Shown here one piece after another: positions 24,078 to 32,231 of a stretch of DNA of 34,023 nucleotides. Both the position numbers and the translations under genes were made by a program. Within the stretch, counting starts at the first letter, position 1, and every line of letters begins with the position of its first letter. Below the pieces are notes generated by a model, which saw nothing but the letters and a program-made list of their open reading frames with translations, ran no database searches and was not told the DNA's origin. Source of the DNA: CAZIRO01 sp964541595 (GTDB lineage Bacteria; Acidobacteriota; HRBIN11); the NCBI GenBank assembly GCA_964541595.1, contig CAZIRO010000006.1, positions 1-34,023 of the forward strand, given 5' to 3'.

Positions 24078-27000
24078 TCAATGCGCAGAACCCCGGACCG
24101 AATCATCGGCAGTCAGACGGCGAAGGTCGTCTTCATCCCTCTGCCAGTAGAATGGGCCGAAAGGTTTTTGTTCCGGCCAGATCTGGTCCATCGAATCCGC
24201 ATCATAGAGGAACCCGTTTTTGATGACGTATACGACACTGGCCGTATGATGAATATCTTCCAGCGGATTCCCGTCCAGCACCACGAGGTCGGCGATCTTG
24301 CCAGGCGTGATGGACCCGAGGTCCCGTTCGAATCCCAGTGCATGTGCACCTTCAACCGTCGCCACGCGCAAAGTTTCCAGCGGTGTGAGGCCTCCCATGG
24401 CCAGCATCCACAGTTCCCAGTGAAAACCGATCCCCTGTTGCTCCCCATGGGCACCCACGGCGATATGGCCACCGCGTTTGAAGATCTCGGCCGCGCCTTT
24501 CGCAATGAGCGGGAAGTGGTAGTCGTCTTCGGCGATCAGCCTGCGGCGACGTGCCACCCGATCGAGGGCCTCGTGTGGGGTAAACCGCCGGACTTTCGCC
24601 ATCGCGTGAATATCCGTCTTCTGGCGGTAATAGTGCTGACCGAACGGTCCCCCGTAGGAAACGACGAGCGTCGGTGTATATGTCGTACCCGCCCGTGCAA
24701 TGAGTTCGATGACGTCCCGGTAGATGGGCACCACGGGGAGACTGTGTTCAAACCCCGTATACCCGTCCAGCACAAGCGAGAGATCCAGACGCAATTCACC
24801 TCCGCCCTCTGCTGTGATGTGGATACCTTCCTCCTGCGCTGCCATGACCAGCCATTGCCGTACGATACGCCGGGGTTGCATATACTCCTTGAGGAAAACG
24901 GCACCGTGCCGTTTGTACCGGCGCACGTGATGTCGGGCATCCTCCAGACTGTCGATCCGTACGGCACGGGTCGTCATTGCCGTGCCGGTACTGTAAATGC
25001 GGGGACCCAGAACGATGCCCGCTTCGACCATTTCGGCATAGGGAAACACCGTAAAACTGTCAATGGACGGATCCCGGGTCGTAGTCACACCGTATGCAAG
25101 GTTGGCCGCGTAGGACCACACCTTGTCCACGAAGACGTCGGGTTGCGGGCGCATGTGCGCATGCAGATCGATAAACCCCGGTACGACAGTCTTGCCGGTC
25201 AGATCGATGACCGTGGCCGCCGGCGGGATCCGGACCTGACCCGAAGGCCCCACCGCGACGATGCGGTGGTCCCGGATCAGAATGTCACCCCGCTCGATCA
25301 CACGGTCCCCCTCCATGGGGATGATGCGCGCACCGCGAAGCGCCAGCAATCCAGAGGGTTTCGCACGGGGCACGGTCCACGTGACCGTCCAGGTGTCGGG
25401 ACGCCACGTGCTCTCCGCTGCATGCCAGACGGTCGCCCGATCGACCCGATACACTTCGTTGGCAAACCCCCAGGTCAGGGTCGAACTGTCAGCCGACCAT
25501 ACGAAATATCCGGCACCCTCGCGCGCGAGTATGCGGGTGGGAAATGGCGGTTTTTGCAACGATACGGTCACGACCTGGCCGACGTCTTTCGGAACCGGCA
25601 TCAGGTACGCGTACCCCCGGTCGACGCACACGACCCATCGGCCGTCGGGAGAGGGATACAATCGCACGGGCCCCTCGAATCGAAGACGCGGGGATTTGTC
25701 GGCGCCATCGATCCGCACACCGTAGAGTGTGGTGCGGACCTTGCGGTTTTCAAAAGACGTCTCGCTGTAATACACCCACTGGCCATCATCGCTGACAGTC
25801 GGCAAGGCGGTGGCACTGCGTACATAAGTGATAAGATGAGATTCCGTCGGTTGCGGCGCAACCGGCATCCAGCGCAGTTCCCGAATGTCTGCGCGGGTCT
25901 GGGCCAGCCAGCCCGGCCTGGTCGCCCGGACGAATACGATACGCCGGCCGTCCGGCGTCCATACGGGATTGTCATAATACCCTGAAGTCCGGGTCAGACG
26001 GCGCGGGGATCCCCCTTCCGCCGGTACGATCCAGATGTGACCGCCTTCGTCGTCCGACCATGTGACATAGGCGATCCATCGCCCGTCCGGAGAAAACCGG
26101 GGTGCGTACTCCTTATGTTTTTCATCCCGGGTCAGGCGTTGAGGACGACCATCCGGAAGCTGGACCAGCCAGATCTTGCCCACTGCACTGAACACGAGGA
26201 ATCGCCCATCCGGGGACAGATTCGGCCATCGCAACTGCCGGACGGCGAGGGGACCGTCTTCCACGCTGCGGGTAAACCGAACGAGCGGACCCAGTTCCTG
26301 TCGTACCCGTGCAATAAAGGGAATGATCGTATCTCTGCGCGATGCGATGTCGATACGGTGGATCTTGCCCCCATAGGCAATGACAATGGCGCGGCTGTCC
26401 CGCGTGAAATTGTATCCCGGGAGCAGATCTTCGGCTGTAAACCCCTCCTGGTCGTCCCGCTGAATGGGATACGCGAGCCATCGTTCCTCTCCCGTGCGCA
26501 GGTCCCGGATGCGCAGGCCCGTACGGCCGTCACGGCGCGTGGCGTAAACGAGGAAACGCCCGTCCGGGGATACCCGGGGACGGAGACTGCCGCCGTAGCG
26601 ATCCATGATCTGCTGTACCTCGCCGGTTTTGCGATCCAGCCGGTAAACCTGCCACACGGTGGGATCGGCATTATATCGAAACCGTTCGCGGGCAGCCGAG
26701 AAGTACATATACCGTCCATCGGGAGAAAACGATACGCCCGAGACACGCACGATGTCCGCATGGTCTTTCAGCAGTCGCATGCCCTTGCCGCCGTCCCGAT
26801 GATATATCCATAGTTCAATACGGCGTAGGAGATCCCGTTCCCCGGGATAGGGACCCCACTTGCGCACCACGATAAATCGACCGTCCGGGGTCCATTCAGG
26901 AGATCCGAACAGACTGTCTTTTTCCCGGGTCACCGCACGCAGGTCCGAACCGTCCGACCGCATGATCCAGACGTTGTCACTGCCGGAGCGATCGCTGAGA

Positions 27001-27332
27001 AACGCAATCCACTGGCCGTCGGGCGAAAACCGGGGCTGACTGTCCCACGCCATTCCCCGTGTCAATGCCCGTGCCGTGCCCCCTCGAGCGGGTACAGTAT
27101 AAATGTCCCCGAGCAGGTCGAACACGATCGTTTGACCGTCGGGTGAAATGTCGACCGAGACCCAGGTGCCCTCGTTAGTGGTCCACTCGATGACACGCAC
27201 CGGTTCCAGAGGAAGTTTTAATTCTGCCTCGGACCCGTCCGGGGTTTCCGGCGACATCCCCATTGCCAGCATTCCGGCAAGGACGACCATTGCAAATCCC
27301 CATTTCCATGCACTGTGCCGTATTGACCGCAT
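24078..27332 (-). CDS. Exported PD40 beta-propeller/amidohydrolase fusion protein
   Basis: This 1084-residue protein has a signal peptide (about 1-28), then TolB/PD40 propeller blades from about 45 to 640 (DISPDGQTIVFD, FSPDGQWIAFLS, WTPDGRFIVV, SPDGRYMYFS, VSPDGRFLVYA, LSPDGRFLVFS and others), and an imidazolonepropionase-like amidohydrolase domain from about 665. Metal motif I is DLHAHMRP (His724, His726). VFLKEYMQPRR holds a Lys that could be carboxylated. Two positions that are usually His and Asp in the superfamily read ITAEGGG and AVGAHGEQQG; as far as I recall this is normal for this fusion branch, so it need not mean inactivity. The substrate is unknown; a cyclic amide or peptide-like compound is a guess. 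ATG 27332 follows GGGAGG by 7 nt. It is monocistronic and divergent from the 27555 gene; TATAAA on minus near 27395 may be its -10. Confidence 0.88.
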   Translation of the reverse strand: MRSIRHSAWKWGFAMVVLAGMLAMGMSPETPDGSEAELKLPLEPVRVIEWTTNEGTWVSVDISPDGQTIVFDLLGDIYTVPARGGTARALTRGMAWDSQPRFSPDGQWIAFLSDRSGSDNVWIMRSDGSDLRAVTREKDSLFGSPEWTPDGRFIVVRKWGPYPGERDLLRRIELWIYHRDGGKGMRLLKDHADIVRVSGVSFSPDGRYMYFSAARERFRYNADPTVWQVYRLDRKTGEVQQIMDRYGGSLRPRVSPDGRFLVYATRRDGRTGLRIRDLRTGEERWLAYPIQRDDQEGFTAEDLLPGYNFTRDSRAIVIAYGGKIHRIDIASRRDTIIPFIARVRQELGPLVRFTRSVEDGPLAVRQLRWPNLSPDGRFLVFSAVGKIWLVQLPDGRPQRLTRDEKHKEYAPRFSPDGRWIAYVTWSDDEGGHIWIVPAEGGSPRRLTRTSGYYDNPVWTPDGRRIVFVRATRPGWLAQTRADIRELRWMPVAPQPTESHLITYVRSATALPTVSDDGQWVYYSETSFENRKVRTTLYGVRIDGADKSPRLRFEGPVRLYPSPDGRWVVCVDRGYAYLMPVPKDVGQVVTVSLQKPPFPTRILAREGAGYFVWSADSSTLTWGFANEVYRVDRATVWHAAESTWRPDTWTVTWTVPRAKPSGLLALRGARIIPMEGDRVIERGDILIRDHRIVAVGPSGQVRIPPAATVIDLTGKTVVPGFIDLHAHMRPQPDVFVDKVWSYAANLAYGVTTTRDPSIDSFTVFPYAEMVEAGIVLGPRIYSTGTAMTTRAVRIDSLEDARHHVRRYKRHGAVFLKEYMQPRRIVRQWLVMAAQEEGIHITAEGGGELRLDLSLVLDGYTGFEHSLPVVPIYRDVIELIARAGTTYTPTLVVSYGGPFGQHYYRQKTDIHAMAKVRRFTPHEALDRVARRRRLIAEDDYHFPLIAKGAAEIFKRGGHIAVGAHGEQQGIGFHWELWMLAMGGLTPLETLRVATVEGAHALGFERDLGSITPGKIADLVVLDGNPLEDIHHTASVVYVIKNGFLYDADSMDQIWPEQKPFGPFYWQRDEDDLRRLTADDSVRGSAH

Positions 27333-27437
27333 GATCGGACCTCCCGAAAGGGTTGCACAACCTACACACCGGTGCTCCTCGGAGACTTCCATGGATTTAT
27401 AACGTGCGGCATCGGCAATGCGTTTCTTCCGCGCTCG

Positions 27438-27451
27438 TGTCCCGATTTCAG
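27438..27451 (+). repeat. Lone outer end of the inverted-repeat element
   Basis: TGTCCCGATTTCAG is identical to the right outer end of copy 3, but the second box and element body are absent upstream. It lies in the 222-bp divergent gap between the amidohydrolase gene and the 27555 gene, 13 bp upstream of a good -35 box. It could be a remnant of a decayed copy or an independent regulatory site; 14 bp is short enough that chance cannot be ruled out entirely. Confidence 0.5.
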
Positions 27452-27464
27452 TTACCGGCCGCCA

Positions 27465-27493
27465 TTGAGGGCGTATCCGGAATGCTGTAGAAT
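27465..27493 (+). promoter_or_regulatory. Candidate sigma-70-type promoter of the 27555-34023 gene cluster
   Basis: TTGAGG (27465-27470, 4/6) and TAGAAT (27488-27493, 5/6) are separated by exactly 17 bp. Transcription would start near 27500, giving a leader of about 55 nt before ATG 27555. It may drive the anchored protein and, by read-through, the DUF3467 and sugar-transferase genes. Confidence 0.55.
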
Positions 27494-27554
27494 CTGTTCA
27501 CTCAACAGCGTATGGTATCCGAACGCGAATCCGCAGCCTGGCCGGAGAGGGTCC

Positions 27555-29309
27555 ATGCACGCGATCCGACGTTCGGTCCGGTGGTTGTTCATCGTTCTGC
27601 TGGGATTCGGCATATTCTTTGCATTCATCGGTATCCGCACGCTACACCGTGCCGCATGGATTCCCACCGTACGCGGGGGCACCTGGTGGCCGGCAGATGC
27701 GGTATTCGTCCTGGAAATTCCGCGGTTATCGCACTTTTTCACGTCATTAACGACCACGGCGTCCATGCAGGAGATCCTGCATCGTCCGGAAATCGCTCAC
27801 CACTGGCGTACCTATCAGCGCCAACGACAGATGCATATGCTGCGGTCTTTACCCGCGTCCGTACGCGACGTGCTGCGTCGCTGGATCCGACACCCCGCAT
27901 TGCAACGTGTGGAACGGCTGGGGTTTGCCGTCTGGTTGCACCGCCGTCCGACGTCCTGTCCGAGCGACCCACGGCTGCTCGAGTGGGCATTCGTGACCGA
28001 AGCCCCGTCCGAAGCGCATTCCGTGCTGCGCACAGTGCTCTCCGTCTGGTGGACACAGATCGCGCGTGCACTGCACCGTTCCGAGTCTCCCCGTGTTTAC
28101 ACGGAGAATACCCTGCTCTGGGTGACTTCCCTCCGCGGCTGGCGGGATCTGCAGGACGTCCGTGCCGGTCAGCGCACCGCCCTTCAAACCCGACCGATCG
28201 CCCGCCGCTGGGAGAAAATGGTCGACAGCAACGGGTTTTACGCACTCTTCGACATCGCCGCACTGCACACGTGTGGCTGGCTACCGTCCGCATCCCTGGG
28301 GGGTTCCGTGGATGCAGTGCTGTACCACTGGGTCCGGCGCGGCAACTGGCTGGATACGACGGTAATATGGGTTCCCCCTTCGGACCGCCCAACACCCTGG
28401 CAACGCCTCGTTTACACACGCCGTACACCGCACGACTTCGCACGCTGGGTCGATATCCGGGACGGTATCGTGCTGTATCTCCACCTGCCGGCGGACTTCC
28501 GCCGGTCGGCATGGATGCAGCGTGTTCGACGTGCACTGACCGCCGCTCCCCTGCAGGACTGGATACGGCACTGGAACGGTCGAGCACTGCTCGCCGTCGA
28601 TCTGTCCCCCCTGTGGCGGGAATTGCCCGGGTTGATCCCGGAAGACACGGCCGCCTCGCCGTGGCGAGCGCTCGGCCGTGGTCTGGAACTCGTCCGGGAG
28701 ATCCGGTTATTTCTCATGATCGGGGCGCAGGACGTGGCTTCCTGGAAAGACGCATGGTGGCAATCGGTGCGCACGCTCGAGACGCGTTCGTTGTGGTGGA
28801 CACTGCGGGAACGTACGGACCTGCCGATCCCCGCGTATGAACTCTCCCTGCTGATCACACCGGGGATTCGACCGGTGTTCGGATTGTATGACAACCACCT
28901 GATCCTTGCATGGAACGACGTGCAATTGACCGAACGGTGGCAGGGTAACCGCGCACGGATGATCCAGCAGGTCGAACAACAGTGGCGAACACTGGATACC
29001 TACGGGTCGGACAAATGGTTCCTCTTCGCTTACATGAACGGCCCGACAACGCTGGCGCTTGATCAGTGGAAAGCGTGGTGGCTCTGGGATACACCGGATG
29101 CAAAACCGTCTGCATGGACGTCGATATGGCAGGAACTGCTGACCGCGGCCGCACAGTGGAAAGGCCGCCTGAGCAAAGCCTGGTGTACATCGGAAGCGTG
29201 TACCCTGCAGAGTCGCACCGACGTGGTCATCGTCGAACCTCTGCCCCTGGTGTGGCTGGAAGCCACACACTGGCTGGTGCAACTGACCCGCAAGCCACAA
29301 CCGCGGTAA
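27555..29309 (+). CDS. Membrane-anchored Trp/Arg-rich protein of unknown function
   Basis: This 584-residue protein starts at ATG 27555, with GGAGAGGG just upstream; the frame is open to 27372 but covers the promoter. A single N-terminal hydrophobic segment (about 8-27, VRWLFIVLLGFGIFFAFIGI) probably anchors it in the inner membrane with the rest in the periplasm. The body is strikingly rich in Trp, Arg and His. The opening of the periplasmic part (WWPADAVFVLEIPRLSHFFT) and the alternation of beta strands and helices recall DUF3352-type proteins, but only loosely. A single pair of cysteines near the C-terminus (WCTSEACTLQ) could form a disulfide. I do not recognise a function. It begins the cluster that continues with DUF3467 and polysaccharide genes. 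Confidence 0.75.
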   Translation: MHAIRRSVRWLFIVLLGFGIFFAFIGIRTLHRAAWIPTVRGGTWWPADAVFVLEIPRLSHFFTSLTTTASMQEILHRPEIAHHWRTYQRQRQMHMLRSLPASVRDVLRRWIRHPALQRVERLGFAVWLHRRPTSCPSDPRLLEWAFVTEAPSEAHSVLRTVLSVWWTQIARALHRSESPRVYTENTLLWVTSLRGWRDLQDVRAGQRTALQTRPIARRWEKMVDSNGFYALFDIAALHTCGWLPSASLGGSVDAVLYHWVRRGNWLDTTVIWVPPSDRPTPWQRLVYTRRTPHDFARWVDIRDGIVLYLHLPADFRRSAWMQRVRRALTAAPLQDWIRHWNGRALLAVDLSPLWRELPGLIPEDTAASPWRALGRGLELVREIRLFLMIGAQDVASWKDAWWQSVRTLETRSLWWTLRERTDLPIPAYELSLLITPGIRPVFGLYDNHLILAWNDVQLTERWQGNRARMIQQVEQQWRTLDTYGSDKWFLFAYMNGPTTLALDQWKAWWLWDTPDAKPSAWTSIWQELLTAAAQWKGRLSKAWCTSEACTLQSRTDVVIVEPLPLVWLEATHWLVQLTRKPQPR

Positions 29310-29373
29310 ACACGCCGGGAACCCACGTGCCATCGTCCGGATTCGGAAGCACGCACAAATGACGGAGGCAATC

Positions 29374-29667
29374 ATGAACGAATCAGAATTGAAATGGTCC
29401 CAGGAAGGGTTTGAGATTCAGGTCGACGCGCATCAACTCGCGCGGTTTGCAAATCAGGTGATGATCGGTCACGATCCGGAGTCGTTTGAATTGCGGTTTC
29501 TGTATATTGCCCCCGGTACCCGTCAGGGTGTACTCGTTGCGCATATCATTCTGACACCACCGCACGCGAAACGACTGCTCGCTGCATTGCAGGATAACAT
29601 TCAGAAATACGAGTCCACGTTCGGTCCGATCCCGGAACAGATCCTGCCCATGGGGCCCACTGCATGA
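29374..29667 (+). CDS. DUF3467 family protein
   Basis: This 97-residue cytoplasmic protein matches the small DUF3467 family over its whole length: ARFANQVMIGHDPESFELRF, LYIAPGTRQGVLVAHIILTP and PHAKRLLAALQDNIQKYEST, then FGPIP. The family is widespread in several bacterial phyla and its function is unknown. ATG 29374 is chosen because GGAGG precedes it by 5 nt; an upstream ATG at 29359 has no ribosome site. Its stop overlaps the start of the glycosyltransferase gene (ATGA), so the two are translationally coupled, which ties this unknown family to polysaccharide synthesis here, though adjacency alone may be incidental. Confidence 0.9.
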   Translation: MNESELKWSQEGFEIQVDAHQLARFANQVMIGHDPESFELRFLYIAPGTRQGVLVAHIILTPPHAKRLLAALQDNIQKYESTFGPIPEQILPMGPTA

Positions 29668-30845
29668 ACCGATCCCGTTCGGCATTCGATCCCACCGTTC
29701 GCGTTGCGCTCATTCACGACTGGCTGGTCGCCTGGCGGGGGGGAGAACGCGTGCTGGCCGCGCTCGCTGCGTTGTTTCCGGGAGCACCGATCTACACGCT
29801 GATCGCCGATCCCGCGATCGTCGCCACGTACCTGCCCGATCACCCGATCCGTACTGCGCCGATCCACCGCTGGCCGTTCAGTCGTCACTATTTTCGGTGG
29901 CTGTTGCCGCTCTTTCCCGCCTGGGTCGAACAGTGGGATCTGAACGGGTTTGATCTCATCGTGAGTTCCCATCACTGTGTGGCCAAAGGGGTGATCCCCG
30001 CACCCGACGCCCTGCACGTCTGTTACACGTACACGCCCATGCGCTACATCTGGGACCGCCGGTTCGATTACTGGGGTGGGGGCCGATTCTATCGATGGCT
30101 GGAACGGTGGGTGCTGCACCGTCTCCGTATATGGGACGTCACCACCGCGCGCCGCGTCGACCTCTTCATCGCCGACTCCCACTTCGTCGCCCGTCGCATC
30201 GAGCGATACTATCGACGCCCCGCAGCAGTGGTCTACCCTCCGATCCGGACGGATTTCTTCCAGCCGGCGGACGTGCAGACGGAGCACTTTCTTGTGGTCT
30301 CCGCCCTGGTGCCCTACAAACGGGTCGACGTGATCATCGAGGCGTTTCGTCGGCTTCCGAATGAGCGACTGATCGTCGTCGGCGACGGGCCGATGCGGCG
30401 CCGACTTCAACGCATGGCTCCCCGCAATGTCATGTGGCGTCGACATGTGACCGATGCGGAACTCCGTGATCTGTACCAACGGGCACATGCCGTGATCCTG
30501 CCTGCCGTGGAAGATTTCGGACTTGTGGTTGCCGAGGCGATGGCCTGCGGTCGACCGGCCATCGTCTACTGCCGGGGGGGAGCGGCAGAACTCGTTCGAC
30601 CGGGGGAAACCGGCTGGACGATCGACGATGTGACTCCGGACGCGATCTGTGCGGCGGTTGACACCGTGCACCGTTTGCAATTGAATAGCCGTGATATCCG
30701 CCGGTCCGTCGAGCATCTCAACGTACCGCGTTTTCAGCAGCAGATCCGAACACTCCTCCAGCAGGCATGGACACTCTTTCGATCCGGAGCGATGCTCGAT
30801 GAGAAGTTACGGGTACTGGATATCGTTTCTGAAAATGCTCGGTGA
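29664..30845 (+). CDS. Glycosyltransferase family 4 protein
   Basis: This 393-residue GT-B enzyme transfers a sugar from a nucleotide donor to a growing, probably lipid-linked, glycan at the cytoplasmic membrane face. The N-terminal acceptor domain starts VRVALIHDWLVAWRGGERVL and includes HVCYTYTPMRYIWD, as in WbaZ-like mannosyltransferases. The donor domain has FLVVSALVPYKRVDVIIEAF, LIVVGDGPMRRRL and the E-x7-E motif in EDFGLVVAEAMACGRPAIV, followed by GGAAELVRPGETGW. Donor and linkage cannot be told, though mannose is the usual guess for this subgroup. It starts in an ATGA overlap with the DUF3467 gene and runs 47 bp into the phosphoglycosyl transferase gene, so the three form one operon. 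Confidence 0.93.
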   Translation: MNRSRSAFDPTVRVALIHDWLVAWRGGERVLAALAALFPGAPIYTLIADPAIVATYLPDHPIRTAPIHRWPFSRHYFRWLLPLFPAWVEQWDLNGFDLIVSSHHCVAKGVIPAPDALHVCYTYTPMRYIWDRRFDYWGGGRFYRWLERWVLHRLRIWDVTTARRVDLFIADSHFVARRIERYYRRPAAVVYPPIRTDFFQPADVQTEHFLVVSALVPYKRVDVIIEAFRRLPNERLIVVGDGPMRRRLQRMAPRNVMWRRHVTDAELRDLYQRAHAVILPAVEDFGLVVAEAMACGRPAIVYCRGGAAELVRPGETGWTIDDVTPDAICAAVDTVHRLQLNSRDIRRSVEHLNVPRFQQQIRTLLQQAWTLFRSGAMLDEKLRVLDIVSENAR

Positions 30846-32223
30846 CGCAATCGCCACCGTGTTCGCCTTCTGGGCAGCGTTCTTTCTGCGATTTTATATC
30901 CTGGACCGCTGGGTGCCGCCGCCGGCGGCTCCGGAACTGCGGTACTACTGGATTTTATGTGCCATTGTCGTGCCGGTCTGGGTCGGCGTGTTCTATCTCC
31001 TGCGCGCATACCGACTGCGGTACTACGAGAGCCGCGAAGAGGAGTTCTTCCACGTCCTGGTTGGTGTGGCACTTGCGTCCGCTGTGGTCTGGGCCCTGGT
31101 GCTGTACTATCGGGTATTCCACCAACGCGGGGTGCCTCCGGAAGAACACTTCGAGCCGTCCCGTCTCACGTTCCTGCTGTTTATGGTCCTTGACGTTCCC
31201 GGGATCCTCGTCCTGCGCGCCGTCGTGCGTCGGCTGGCGGAGTGGCTGCGCGCCCGGGGGTGGCAGATCCAGCGTGCTGTGATCCTCGGTAGCGGTACCC
31301 TGGCCCGCTCCCTGGCCCGCCGAATCCACGAACATCCGGAATACGGGATTGAACTCGTGGGATTTGTGGATCACGCACCTGCGCCATCCTACCAGGGACT
31401 CCGGCATCTCGGGACGTACCGCGACCTCGCACGTATCCTGCGAGAACACCGGGTGCATACACTGTTCGTTGCACTGCCCATGGACCGTCTGCAGGAGGCG
31501 TTTCAGATCATCGGTCAGTTCCAGCATCAGCCGTTAAACCTGCACGTGGCCCTGGACCTCATCAGCTTGAGCCACCTGCGCACGTCTGTATCGGATATCG
31601 AAGGCATTCCGGTGCTGAACATCAATGATACCCCGCTCCGGGGAACCGGCGTGGTCATCAAGCGGATTATGGACATCGTGATCGCGTCCGTATCCCTGGT
31701 GCTGCTCGCTCCGCTGTTTGCCGTGATCGCCGTCGCGATCAAATTGACCTCGCGTGGTCCGGTAATCTACCGCCAGATCCGTATGGGACTCGACGGACGG
31801 CCGTTTGTCATGTACAAGTTTCGCACCATGGTGGAACACGCGGAGGAGAAAACGGGTCCCGTGATGGCACGTCCGGACGATCGACGCCGCACACCCGTGG
31901 GAAAAGTGCTCCGGTTTCTCAGTTTCGATGAATTGCCGCAACTGTGGAACGTCCTGAAGGGAGATATGAGCCTGGTCGGCCCCCGACCCGAACGGCCCTA
32001 TTTCGTGAAACAGTTTTGCGAGCGTTACAGCCAGTACATGCTGCGTCATCGCGTGAAAGGGGGAATCACCGGCTGGGCGCAGGTCAATGGGTGGCGTGGA
32101 GATACGGACTTCGAGAAACGGATGGAGTATGACATATACTACATCACGCACTGGTCCGTCTGGCTGGACCTGTGGATCCTGCTCGTCACGCCATTCCGCA
32201 TGTTCCGCTATAAAGGCGTGTAG
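30799..32223 (+). CDS. Polyprenyl-phosphate phosphoglycosyl transferase (WbaP/WcaJ type)
   Basis: This 474-residue membrane enzyme loads the first sugar phosphate onto undecaprenyl phosphate, starting a polysaccharide repeat unit. Four or so N-terminal helices (about 10-165) and a Rossmann-like CoA-binding-type domain (QRAVILGSGTLARSLARRIH, about 165-285) precede the catalytic domain. The latter opens with the re-entrant helix VIKRIMDIVIASVSLVLLAP and has VMYKFRTM, LSFDELPQLWNVLKGDMSLV with the Asp-Glu catalytic pair, then GPRPERP, GITGWAQVNG and DIYYITHWSVWLDLWIL. Sugar specificity (glucose, galactose or other) cannot be told. ATG 30799 follows GGAG by 10 nt and overlaps the GT4 gene by 47 bp; a second ATG at 30835 lacks a ribosome site. 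Confidence 0.94.
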   Translation: MRSYGYWISFLKMLGDAIATVFAFWAAFFLRFYILDRWVPPPAAPELRYYWILCAIVVPVWVGVFYLLRAYRLRYYESREEEFFHVLVGVALASAVVWALVLYYRVFHQRGVPPEEHFEPSRLTFLLFMVLDVPGILVLRAVVRRLAEWLRARGWQIQRAVILGSGTLARSLARRIHEHPEYGIELVGFVDHAPAPSYQGLRHLGTYRDLARILREHRVHTLFVALPMDRLQEAFQIIGQFQHQPLNLHVALDLISLSHLRTSVSDIEGIPVLNINDTPLRGTGVVIKRIMDIVIASVSLVLLAPLFAVIAVAIKLTSRGPVIYRQIRMGLDGRPFVMYKFRTMVEHAEEKTGPVMARPDDRRRTPVGKVLRFLSFDELPQLWNVLKGDMSLVGPRPERPYFVKQFCERYSQYMLRHRVKGGITGWAQVNGWRGDTDFEKRMEYDIYYITHWSVWLDLWILLVTPFRMFRYKGV

Positions 32224-32231
32224 CTTGAAGT

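Noticed and set aside
24081..25985. A 634-codon open frame on plus opposite the amidohydrolase gene
   Set aside because: The minus frame has unmistakable PD40 and amidohydrolase motifs; the plus frame is an antisense shadow with low-complexity, His/Arg-rich content and no ribosome site.
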